Assembly: GCA_947505245.1 (NCBI GenBank)
Contig: CANNIZ010000051.1
Location: forward strand, 1 to 33,635
DNA from: Pseudomonadota bacterium
GTDB lineage: Bacteria; Myxococcota_A; UBA796; GCA-2862545
Reading direction: 5' to 3'
DNA: 33,635 bases
The number at the start of each line of letters is the position of its first letter. The stretch's first letter is position 1. This document shows, piece by piece, positions 25,161 to 32,515 of this stretch. The notes under the pieces were generated by a model. The model was not told where the DNA came from, did no database searches, and saw only the letters and a program-made list of their open reading frames with translations. The translations under genes and the position numbers were made by a program.

Positions 25161-26849
25161 TCAGCGCTCCATCTTTGGGGGCAGGATGACGGGAAGATCG
25201 CGCGGGTCGCCGGGCGTCGGGACGATCTCCATCTCGCCGATCAGGACCTCAGGCGTCGAAAGGTACGTCGCGAGGCCGCCGGTGGCGCCGAGACCGACGG
25301 GACTGCCGTCGTCCGGGACGGCCATGAACGAGCCGCCCACGGTCTTTCCGGCCGCGATGATGTCGCGCAGCACCCAGCGATGAACGCCGGAGAACGCGGC
25401 GCCGCGGAGCTCCTCCTCGTGCCCATCGGCGAACACCTTTACGATCGACACCGGCTGCGGGATGGACGAGCCGACCTCGTCACCGTAGCCGCTCGTGTCG
25501 CCGGCGAGGCCGCGAATCGCGGGGTCCTGGAGGCGACGCACCGTGACGTACCAGTCGCGACCGTAGGCCGCTGCGGCCTTCAACGCGGCCTTGCGCACGG
25601 CGGCGGGCTTGGATTGTTTGGCGGGCGCGATCTCGACGATCGCGGCCTTTCCCATGTCGCGCTGGCCGAGCGAGCCGCGCGCGTGACCGTTGCTGCCCGA
25701 CAGCTCGGGGCGCGGGACCCGCGACATCAGCAGCGTGCGCACGATTCCGTCGGTGACGAGCGATACGGACTGTGCGGGCGTGCCCTCGTTGTCGGACGCG
25801 AAGCTCGCCGGGTGATCGGGTCTGGCGGACGGATCATCTGTCACCGACCATCCGCTCGGCAACACGCGCCGACCGACGCGCACGTTCCCACCGCTGCCGC
25901 CGAGCTCGCCGAACCACGAGTCGAACGGCACGTCCGGGGGTGTGCCTTCGAGCTGCGGTACGAGCAACCACCGGAACAGGTCGATCGCCGCGCCGTCTTC
26001 GAACAGCACGGGGCCGACGTACTCGTCGTCGAGCAGCGGCGCCTTCGCGACCGCGAGCAGGTGCTCGGCCATGGCCTTCGCGTCAGCGACCAACACGTCC
26101 AGCGCGGGGAGCTGCTCGGGGCGGCGAACCGTCCACAGTCGCTGATCGGTGAGGAGCTGCCCATCGACAGCGCGGGTCGTCACGACCGCGCGCATCGTGC
26201 ACTCCTCCATCGGCTCCACCACGCGCGAGCCTTCGGTGTCCAGGATCAGCCGATGGCCGCTCTCCTGGCCGATGTACACGTCGCCGATGTCGATCGACGG
26301 GTCGAGGGCCAACGCCGCCGAGATCGCCTTTGCAGTCGCGGGGAGGCCGCTCGGGTCGCCGCCGCCGTCGCCGCCGTCGTGGACGACCGGCCCGGTGAGC
26401 AGGTAGTCGCCGGGGTAGTCGTCGGGCGGGGTGAACTGGGCCTGCTTGCGCGCGTACTGCTCGATCGCCTGCTTGTACGAGCGATCGGTCAGGCGCCAGG
26501 CATCTTGCTGCACCGACTCCGACGTGAGCGTGCGCGGCAACCACGTCATGCCGAAGCCGTTCTGCCAGCCGCCGAAGCCCGAGTTGTCGAACATCGGGTC
26601 GCCGACGCGCAGTTGCAGCCCTAGCGCGTGGTAGGGGTCGTGCTCCTCGTGCATCAGCTCGCCCCAGGACGCGCGCACGTCGGTCTGGGTGAGGATCACG
26701 GCCTCGTAGCGCAGGTGGTAGATCGGCGGCGCGCCGGGCAGGGTGAGCTCGGCGACGTTGCGCTTGAGCTCGGAAGCGAGCGCCTGCTCGACGGGGTCGA
26801 CGTCGGAAGGTCCCGCTGCGAGCGCGGACGAGAGGACGAGGGCGATCAT
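25161..26849 (-). CDS. Exported TldD/PmbA-family protein lacking the metal site
   Basis: The 562-residue protein has a signal peptide (MIALVLSSALAAG) and overall TldD/PmbA architecture. The active-site region is recognisable by its flanks, EYVGPVLFEDGAAIDLF and QLEG. Where TldD has HEVFGH, this protein has RWLLVP (293-298), removing both His ligands and the Glu. It should therefore be catalytically dead on its own, like TldE/PmbA in the TldD-TldE heterodimer, whose TldE subunit lacks the metal. The C-terminal part includes LAGDTSGYGDEVGSS, FSGVHRWVLRDIIAAG and a beta end. It overlaps the active paralogue by ATGA and precedes the PhnA-like gene. Acting as the TldE-like half of an exported dimer is an inference from gene order and the missing site. 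Confidence 0.86.
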   Translation of the reverse strand: MIALVLSSALAAGPSDVDPVEQALASELKRNVAELTLPGAPPIYHLRYEAVILTQTDVRASWGELMHEEHDPYHALGLQLRVGDPMFDNSGFGGWQNGFGMTWLPRTLTSESVQQDAWRLTDRSYKQAIEQYARKQAQFTPPDDYPGDYLLTGPVVHDGGDGGGDPSGLPATAKAISAALALDPSIDIGDVYIGQESGHRLILDTEGSRVVEPMEECTMRAVVTTRAVDGQLLTDQRLWTVRRPEQLPALDVLVADAKAMAEHLLAVAKAPLLDDEYVGPVLFEDGAAIDLFRWLLVPQLEGTPPDVPFDSWFGELGGSGGNVRVGRRVLPSGWSVTDDPSARPDHPASFASDNEGTPAQSVSLVTDGIVRTLLMSRVPRPELSGSNGHARGSLGQRDMGKAAIVEIAPAKQSKPAAVRKAALKAAAAYGRDWYVTVRRLQDPAIRGLAGDTSGYGDEVGSSIPQPVSIVKVFADGHEEELRGAAFSGVHRWVLRDIIAAGKTVGGSFMAVPDDGSPVGLGATGGLATYLSTPEVLIGEMEIVPTPGDPRDLPVILPPKMER

Positions 26850-28522
26850 TGTTCACCTCCGTCGGTGGCGCCGTCATCTTGGGGGGCGCCGGGCTTGACC
26901 AGCAGGGGAGGCCGCTCCTGACCCTTCTCCTTGAGCTGGAACTCGAGGCGCTTGAACAGGATCGTGGGGGCCACGCCGGACACCGGCACCCAGCCGCTCT
27001 CGGCGCCGCAGAACCCGTTGAACACCTGCGCGTCGTCTCCAGCGGCGATGATGCTGTTGAACGCGACGAGCGGCGTGCCGACCAGGTCGATGCCGCGCAC
27101 CAGCTGGTCCGGCCGTCCGTCCGCGAACACCTGCCATGACGTCGACGCGCGAACGTTGAATGAGTTGGGCGCCATGCGACCGGTGAGCGTGAAGCCGCCG
27201 TCGATCTCCTCGACGAGCATGCCGTATTCGAGGCCCTGCTTCTTCACCTCGTCGAGCAGCAACGCGCGCAGCTTCGCCTGCGTCACCGTCTGATCGGCCG
27301 TCACGATCGTGTTCGCCATCCGCGCCACCGGCGCGTTTCCGGCCATTCGGCGACCGTGCCCGTTGCTGTGGGGGAAGCCCTTGATCGGCGAGCGGTCCAT
27401 CATGAATCCGACGAACTTTCCGTCCGTCACGAGCTGAGCAGGGGCCGCTGCGACGCCTTCGTCGTCCCAGGTGTAGTACCCGTTCAGGTCGGTGGTGCCC
27501 CAGCGCTCGCGCGTGGGGTCGTCGACTACGTCGATGAACGCGGGCAGGATCGGCTCACCGACGTATTCGGCGAACGTCTTTCCTTCGTCCTCTTTCTTCT
27601 GGCGCGTGCCCTCGACGCGGTGACCGAACACTTCATGAAAGAACACGGCGGTGGCGCGCCCATCGAGGATGACGGGGCCCGAGTACGGCGTGCCGCGCGG
27701 CGCCTTGCGCAACGCGTCGAGCTTGGTCGTGGCTTCGTGCGCCCACGCCGTCAGCTCCGCGTCGGTCGGCAGACCCGACGGGTCGTGCGCGTCTTTGGAT
27801 AGGAACACGTGCACCTGGTCGCCGTCGGGCGCGGTCGTCGACACCGAGAGGCTGACGCGGACGAGGTTGACGCCGTACACCAGGCGCGCGCCCTCGGTGT
27901 CCACGAACGTGGTGGTGACGTGCGACGCCTGAAGCTGGGCCGAGCCCCAGTGCACGTCCGGGTCGACCTCGAGCAGCTTGGAGAGCTCGACGAGCCGCTT
28001 CTCCCACGCCACCTTGTCGACCACGATCGGCGCTGGAGGCTTGCGATCGACGGCGCCTGCGCGAGCCTCGAAGTCGGGCGAGGTGTCCTCTTCTTCGACC
28101 TTCACGCTCCGGTTCGCGCGGATCATCACGATGCGCTCGGATTCGTCGCGGTACCGGCGATCGATCTCGCGCCACACCGTGTGCCGAAGCGCGTAGCTGT
28201 CCGCGTCTCCGATCGGCAGTTCGACCGCGTCGCGCGCGCTGTCTTCGAGCGACGAGAAGCCGCGAAGGGGGTGGGTGCTGTCGAGCGCGGGCGTGCCGAC
28301 GCGCATCTCGACGTCGAGCGATCGGGTGAAGTCGTCGTCGGACTGCGCCAGCGTGCCGGCGCGGGCGCTGATGTTGATCGACTCGCGCTCTTCGACCGCG
28401 AGCGCCATGTAATGAGGCTTCTCGTCGCGCGTCGCGAGCGTCGTCTGGGCGCGCGCGAGCTCGGCGACGAGGACGTCTTCCAGTGCCGCGGCGTGCACGA
28501 CCGAGAGCCAGAGCCAGATCAC
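26846..28522 (-). CDS. Exported TldD-like metalloprotease
   Basis: The 558-residue protein starts at a GTG with GGAGGT just upstream; the upstream extension has no site, while the GTG gives a clean signal peptide (MIWLWLSVVHAAA). The TldD motif HEVFGH (296-301) supplies two His ligands and the catalytic Glu, inside SGPVILDGRATAVFFHEVFGHRVEG. A late Cys in FNGFCGAESGWVPVSG matches the third ligand position of TldD. PHSNGHGRRM and GFTLTGRMAPNSFNVRAS are other family segments. E. coli TldD/TldE is cytoplasmic and trims unfolded or leader peptides; an exported version would act in the periplasm or outside. It overlaps the inactive paralogue by four bases. The substrate is not known. Confidence 0.9.
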   Translation of the reverse strand: MIWLWLSVVHAAALEDVLVAELARAQTTLATRDEKPHYMALAVEERESINISARAGTLAQSDDDFTRSLDVEMRVGTPALDSTHPLRGFSSLEDSARDAVELPIGDADSYALRHTVWREIDRRYRDESERIVMIRANRSVKVEEEDTSPDFEARAGAVDRKPPAPIVVDKVAWEKRLVELSKLLEVDPDVHWGSAQLQASHVTTTFVDTEGARLVYGVNLVRVSLSVSTTAPDGDQVHVFLSKDAHDPSGLPTDAELTAWAHEATTKLDALRKAPRGTPYSGPVILDGRATAVFFHEVFGHRVEGTRQKKEDEGKTFAEYVGEPILPAFIDVVDDPTRERWGTTDLNGYYTWDDEGVAAAPAQLVTDGKFVGFMMDRSPIKGFPHSNGHGRRMAGNAPVARMANTIVTADQTVTQAKLRALLLDEVKKQGLEYGMLVEEIDGGFTLTGRMAPNSFNVRASTSWQVFADGRPDQLVRGIDLVGTPLVAFNSIIAAGDDAQVFNGFCGAESGWVPVSGVAPTILFKRLEFQLKEKGQERPPLLVKPGAPQDDGATDGGEQ

Positions 28523-28600
28523 GAGACCTCCGAGGCGAGCGGGTAACCCGTTCCGACACGTCGCAGGGGCGGCGGTTCGGACGCCGGCGCACACCTCCGG

Positions 28601-28978
28601 TCAGGGGACTCGCAGGACGGGAACCTCATAGCGGGCCACCTGATCGTCGTGCGTCACGATGGCGAGTCCCTCGCAGAGGGCCTGCGCGACGAGCATCCGG
28701 TCGAACGGGTCGCGATGGTGTGGGGGCAACGCCACAGCGCGTCGCGTGTGGTCGAACGTGACGGCGAGCTCGCGAAACCCCGAGGCGCGTACGCCGTCCT
28801 CGACAGGCTCGGGGAGGTGCAACTTGCCGAGCATGACCTTCAGGCCGAGCTCCCACGCGGTCGCGGCGCTGACGAACACCTCCTGGGCTTCGGCGATGGT
28901 CGCTACGATCGTCTTTGGCAGGCGCGGGTCGGCGGCCTGCCACCACAGAAAGACGTGGCTGTCGAGCAGGAGTCTCAC
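28601..28978 (-). CDS. vapC: VapC-type PIN-domain toxin ribonuclease
   Basis: The 125-residue protein has the PIN-domain acidic set: Asp6 in LLLDSHVFLWW, Glu43 in ATAWELGLK, Asp90/Asp93 in HHRDPFDRMLVAQA and Asp111 in IVTHDD. The DSH-FLWW start and RDPFDRM helix identify the VapC family of Mg-dependent endoribonucleases, which usually cut tRNA or rRNA. The GTG start overlaps the antitoxin stop by four bases (GTGA). It is 78 bp upstream of the TldD-like gene but looks like an independent addiction module. All catalytic residues are present, so it is likely active when free. Confidence 0.93.
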   Translation of the reverse strand: MRLLLDSHVFLWWQAADPRLPKTIVATIAEAQEVFVSAATAWELGLKVMLGKLHLPEPVEDGVRASGFRELAVTFDHTRRAVALPPHHRDPFDRMLVAQALCEGLAIVTHDDQVARYEVPVLRVP

Positions 28979-29211
28979 GGGCCCTCGGCCACCATCAACG
29001 CCGCGATCTCGTCATCGGCTTGATCGTAATCGGGTGCGTACGACACCCGCCCCTTCCACCGTCCGGGCCGTCGAGACGCGGTGGGTGCGAGGGGAACGAG
29101 CCTCGCGGAGGGCCTACCGTTGCGGGCGATCACGATCTCTTCGCCCTCGCTCGCGCGCCTCACCAGCTCCGACAGGTGGGTCTTGGCTTCGTAGAGGTTG
29201 ATGGGCTTCAT
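28975..29211 (-). CDS. vapB: Phd/YefM-type (VapB) antitoxin
   Basis: The 78-residue protein starts MKPINLYEAKTHLSELV, the classic Phd/YefM fold start, followed by EEIVIARNGRPSARLVPL. The C-terminal part (GRWKGRVSYAPDYDQADDEIAALM) is the toxin-binding tail. The N-terminal domain normally dimerises on an operator overlapping its own promoter; a suitable palindrome (29232-29244) lies within the promoter. The ATG sits about where transcription should start, so the message is probably leaderless. It precedes and overlaps vapC. Confidence 0.92.
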   Translation of the reverse strand: MKPINLYEAKTHLSELVRRASEGEEIVIARNGRPSARLVPLAPTASRRPGRWKGRVSYAPDYDQADDEIAALMVAEGP

Positions 29212-29217
29212 GGCTTG

Positions 29218-29246
29218 ATCGTAGCTGAATCGACCAATCTGGTCAA
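29218..29246 (-). promoter_or_regulatory. vapBC promoter with overlapping operator palindrome
   Basis: On the minus strand TTGACC (29246-29241) and TACGAT (29223-29218) are spaced by exactly 17 bases, a good sigma-70-type match. The palindrome GACCA-N3-TGGTC (29232-29244) overlaps the -35 element and spacer, as expected for antitoxin autorepression. The -10 is six bases from the ATG at 29211, implying a leaderless transcript. Confidence 0.6.
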
Positions 29247-29331
29247 CCATGACGAGGTCCGTGCACCGACGACGCGCGTATGGAGACGGTTTCCACGCGC
29301 TGCTGACGCCCGCGTCTGGTATCGTCACGGC

Positions 29332-29826
29332 ATGCGCAACCTCGCCCTGTTTCCGTTCGTGCTCGCGTGCAACCCGCCCAACCCGACGGTTGTTCAGGTG
29401 ATTTCGGGCAACGACGCCCCGCCGATCGCGGGCGGTTGCGCTGTGGGCAAGGCCGAGATCACCTACGACGGCGACGTGTTCCGCGCGACGATCTGCCCGA
29501 ACGTGATCGCTCCGGCTCTCGCGGACGCCGTCTACGTGGGTGCTACCGTCGGGTGGGAAGGCGGCCGTAGGCGCGATCTTGCCGCCGTGGAGGTGCCGGT
29601 CGCGCAACGCGGCTTTCCGGTCACCATCACTGAGCGCGTCGGTCCCGGCGTGACGCACGCGCGCGTCATGGTGTGGGGCGCCAGGCTGTACGTTGCGACG
29701 GCCCCCGATGACGCCCAGGACGACGGCGCTGAGCGGTTCGGGTACATCCTCGAACAGCCGCTCGGCCTCGACGCGGGCGACGCATTCCCGGACGGTATCG
29801 AGCTCGACCCGCTGCCGACGCGATGA
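29332..29826 (+). CDS. Small lipoprotein of unknown function
   Basis: This 164-residue protein starts at an ATG just after the vapBC promoter region. A short signal peptide (MRNLALFPFVLAC) ends in a lipobox with Cys13. The mature part begins Pro/Asn-rich (NPPNPTVVQV), then is beta-rich, with two further cysteines (GGCAVGK and TICPNVI) likely to pair. I do not recognise a domain. Its stop overlaps the start of the next gene (ATGA), so the two are coupled and probably work together. No clear ribosome-binding site is seen upstream, so a leaderless or weakly translated message is possible. Confidence 0.65.
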   Translation: MRNLALFPFVLACNPPNPTVVQVISGNDAPPIAGGCAVGKAEITYDGDVFRATICPNVIAPALADAVYVGATVGWEGGRRRDLAAVEVPVAQRGFPVTITERVGPGVTHARVMVWGARLYVATAPDDAQDDGAERFGYILEQPLGLDAGDAFPDGIELDPLPTR

Positions 29827-30638
29827 TCGCCTTTGCCGCCTTTGCCGCCTTGGCCGGTGACCCCGCGCCGTGCGCGCTCGACGGCCTGCCTGACGGTAAG
29901 GTCGCGTGGACACCGGACGGTCAGGTGCAATTGTTCGCGCCCGACGGTCGCCGCCTTCAAACGGCACCCACGGGCGTGAAGTTTGTCGGCTCGGTCTCGG
30001 TGGGCTGCAGGGGGACCTCGGTCAAGATCGTCGTGTCACCACCTGCCGGGCGAGGCACCCTGCTGCGCCTCGACACGTACACGATCGATTTCGCGGACGT
30101 GATCGCGTCGTGGGCCGAGTACGATCCGGTCGAATTGGCGTGCGCGAGCGCGAAGGCCGCGCAGGTGAACGGGGACTTCCAGCGAGGGGTCGACGCGCTC
30201 GCCCCGTTCAACGCGGCCGATCTACGCGTCGCGCGCGCATGGACCGCGCTCGGACGAGCGGCGCAGGCATCGAGCCTCGCCGCCGCGGACCCGGTCGTCG
30301 CATTGGCATCGTCGGACGTGGCGATCGCGGCCCTCCCGTTCTCCGGGTTCACCTCGGGTGAGGTGAGGGCGATCCGCACGCAACACGCCTACTCCTTGAT
30401 CGCGGCGGGGAAGACGGACGAAGGCATCGAGTCGCTCGAGGCGCTCGTCGCCCTGGAGCCGACGGCGACTGACGTGAGGCTCGCCCTTGCGGACGCGCAG
30501 TGGGCGGCGCTCGACAAGGTGGGCTCGGGAGCGAACTACCTCGCGTTGGTGGACCTGTACCCGCTCGACGCGATGCCGCCTCAGATCGCCGTGCGGTGCA
30601 AGCCGTGCGCGAAAGCGCTGAAAAGGCGCGCTCCGTAG
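29823..30638 (+). CDS. Exported protein with TPR-like helical region
   Basis: The 271-residue protein has an N-terminal signal peptide (MIAFAAFAALAG). Residues about 18-100 are beta-rich (LPDGKVAWTPDGQVQLFAPDGRRL), with two cysteines. Residues about 100-250 are helical with TPR-like spacing (ACASAKAAQVNGDFQRGVDAL, AYSLIAAGKTDEGIESLEAL, LALADAQWAALDK), suited to protein binding. A CKPC pair lies near the end (about 259-262). No enzyme signature is visible. It overlaps the lipoprotein gene by four bases and ends eight bases from the convergent sulfatase-like gene. Confidence 0.68.
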   Translation: MIAFAAFAALAGDPAPCALDGLPDGKVAWTPDGQVQLFAPDGRRLQTAPTGVKFVGSVSVGCRGTSVKIVVSPPAGRGTLLRLDTYTIDFADVIASWAEYDPVELACASAKAAQVNGDFQRGVDALAPFNAADLRVARAWTALGRAAQASSLAAADPVVALASSDVAIAALPFSGFTSGEVRAIRTQHAYSLIAAGKTDEGIESLEALVALEPTATDVRLALADAQWAALDKVGSGANYLALVDLYPLDAMPPQIAVRCKPCAKALKRRAP

Positions 30639-30646
30639 ACGAACCC

Positions 30647-32515
30647 TCAGCGCCCTGGGGCGTTCAGATCGTACGATAGGTACCGCCCACGAACCCCCTC
30701 TCGCCATCGCCGCATTTCGGCGACGTATTCGGCGAGGATTTCCGGATGCTGGTCGGCGAGGTTTGTCGACTCCAATGGGTCGGTGATCAGGTTGAACAGC
30801 TGAGGTGGGCGCTTGTCGAAGTAGTCGATGGCCTTGAACGGCCCGGCCGTGCGGGACATGCAGGTGCGGGCCGTGAAGCAGATGGCGTAGAGCGCGCGCT
30901 CGGGAGTCGCGTCCCGCACGTCGACGCCAGAGAGTCGCGCCCCCGCCGTGTCCAACTCATAGCCGAGGCGGTGAGCGATGGTGGGGAGCAGATCGGGCTG
31001 CCACGCCGGGCCAGGGAGGCGCTCGGGTTCGGGGGCCCACGGGGCATAGAACAGCCACGGAACGCGAATGCCCTCCTCGTTGATGGTGTCGTTATGCCCT
31101 CGCGTCCCGTGCTGGCCGAACGCCTCGCCGTGGTCCCCGACGACCACGAACAGGGTGTTCTCGTACAGGCCGGCGTCCGAATATTGTTTAAGGAGATCAC
31201 GGAGGAATTCGTCCTGCTGGTGCAGCATCCTTCGATACGCGACCTGCGCGGTCTCGACGTCGGGCGACGTGTCACCGGTCTCCTCGAGGCCGTAAAGGTG
31301 GTGCGCCGAGTTGGTCAGGTAGGTCGCAAAGAATGGCTCTCCATGTAAGGACGCCAGCCACGCGGCCGACGGTGCAAGGAGCGTGCTTTCCGCTGGACCG
31401 AGGTAGTTCGCGTAGGGCGCGTTACCGAGGTCCGCTCCGAACGTCGCCTTTGTGAATCCCAGGTTCCCAACGAACGAATCAAAGCTCTCGAAATCGGCGA
31501 GGGGTGTCTGGAAGTAAGCTGTTACATAGCCACGTTCTGCGAGCAGGTGGGGCAGGCAGCGTCCCGGGACTCCGCCCCGCAGCGCCTCGAATTGGACTGT
31601 CTCCAGTCGCGGCTCTACGCCGCACATCATGGATGTGATCGCCTTGAGCGAATGCGGATAGACCGCGTATGCGCGCTCTACAACCGTCGACTTCGCAGCG
31701 AGCGACAGTAGGAACGGGGTGGTGTCCAACTTGGGGTGGGCCAGCGATGTCTGCTCCCACGCTGTGGACTCGAGCATCACGATGACCAGGTTCCGCGGCG
31801 GGTTGTTGCCGACGAGCCTGGCGTTTACGGGAAAAGGATCAGCCGGTCTTTGGACGGCGCGATCGAGCGCCAATTCGATCCCGCTCCAAAAGACGTTGAG
31901 GGCGGTTCCGCGCTCGAAGCTTCGATTCTCGATCAGCCCCGGTGACACGTTCGCCAGAGCCAGCGCGCCGGCTGCGACCGCGCCGACGAACCAACGCTCA
32001 CGGTGGGAGAGCGGAACGGACGGCGTTCTTGCTACGTCTCCGACGCGGAGGATGAGCAGAATCCACAAGGTCCCCAACAGGGCCGCCGTGGTCGGTACAC
32101 CCGTGGCTAGCATGCCGAAGATGCCAAAAAACCCGTCGACGAAGAACTTCCCGCTGCTGAAGTCGATCGTAGACGCTGACATTTCGAAGAACACCTGGGA
32201 GAAGACCTCGACCGCCGCCCACAGTGCGGCCAACGCTGACAGCGCAATCGCGACGATGCCGCGCGCGCGCGTTGGGGTAAGGTCGAGGACCAGCACCGTA
32301 AGACCGGCGCCGACGATGGCGAGCGACGTTTCGGGGAGGGCGATAAACGGCCTCTCGTGCCACGGCAATGCGGGCACACCGACACCCGTGTAGTTCAATC
32401 CAACGCTGTGGAACTTGCCAACGGCCGCGAACGCCCCTGCGATAGCCCACGGCGCAGCGGCATGCAGGAAGTCGCTTCTCGCAAACATTTGAGTATTCTG
32501 GCCCGGGTTGGACAT
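30647..32515 (-). CDS. Membrane sulfatase/LTA-synthase-type phosphotransferase
   Basis: The 622-residue protein has about five membrane helices (20-35, 58-78, 86-108, 128-158, 174-192) and then a large outward-facing alkaline-phosphatase-superfamily domain. Metal and nucleophile positions are visible: Glu249 in IVMLES, candidate nucleophile Ser289 in YPHSLKAITSMMCG, His405/406 in TNSAHHLYGL, and Asp461-His462 in VVVGDHGEAFGQHG. The layout resembles lipoteichoic-acid synthase and phosphoglycerol or phosphoethanolamine transferases, so a role in decorating envelope glycans or lipids is likely; a sulfatase is the alternative. GC content looks a little lower here than in neighbours. The ATG directly follows the TGA of the YfhO-like gene, so the two form one operon. 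Confidence 0.85.
   Translation of the reverse strand: MSNPGQNTQMFARSDFLHAAAPWAIAGAFAAVGKFHSVGLNYTGVGVPALPWHERPFIALPETSLAIVGAGLTVLVLDLTPTRARGIVAIALSALAALWAAVEVFSQVFFEMSASTIDFSSGKFFVDGFFGIFGMLATGVPTTAALLGTLWILLILRVGDVARTPSVPLSHRERWFVGAVAAGALALANVSPGLIENRSFERGTALNVFWSGIELALDRAVQRPADPFPVNARLVGNNPPRNLVIVMLESTAWEQTSLAHPKLDTTPFLLSLAAKSTVVERAYAVYPHSLKAITSMMCGVEPRLETVQFEALRGGVPGRCLPHLLAERGYVTAYFQTPLADFESFDSFVGNLGFTKATFGADLGNAPYANYLGPAESTLLAPSAAWLASLHGEPFFATYLTNSAHHLYGLEETGDTSPDVETAQVAYRRMLHQQDEFLRDLLKQYSDAGLYENTLFVVVGDHGEAFGQHGTRGHNDTINEEGIRVPWLFYAPWAPEPERLPGPAWQPDLLPTIAHRLGYELDTAGARLSGVDVRDATPERALYAICFTARTCMSRTAGPFKAIDYFDKRPPQLFNLITDPLESTNLADQHPEILAEYVAEMRRWREGVRGRYLSYDLNAPGR

Noticed and set aside
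28522..28594. N-terminal extension of the TldD-like protease
   Set aside because: It would bury the signal peptide behind 24 extra residues; the GTG at 28522 has GGAGGT directly upstream.
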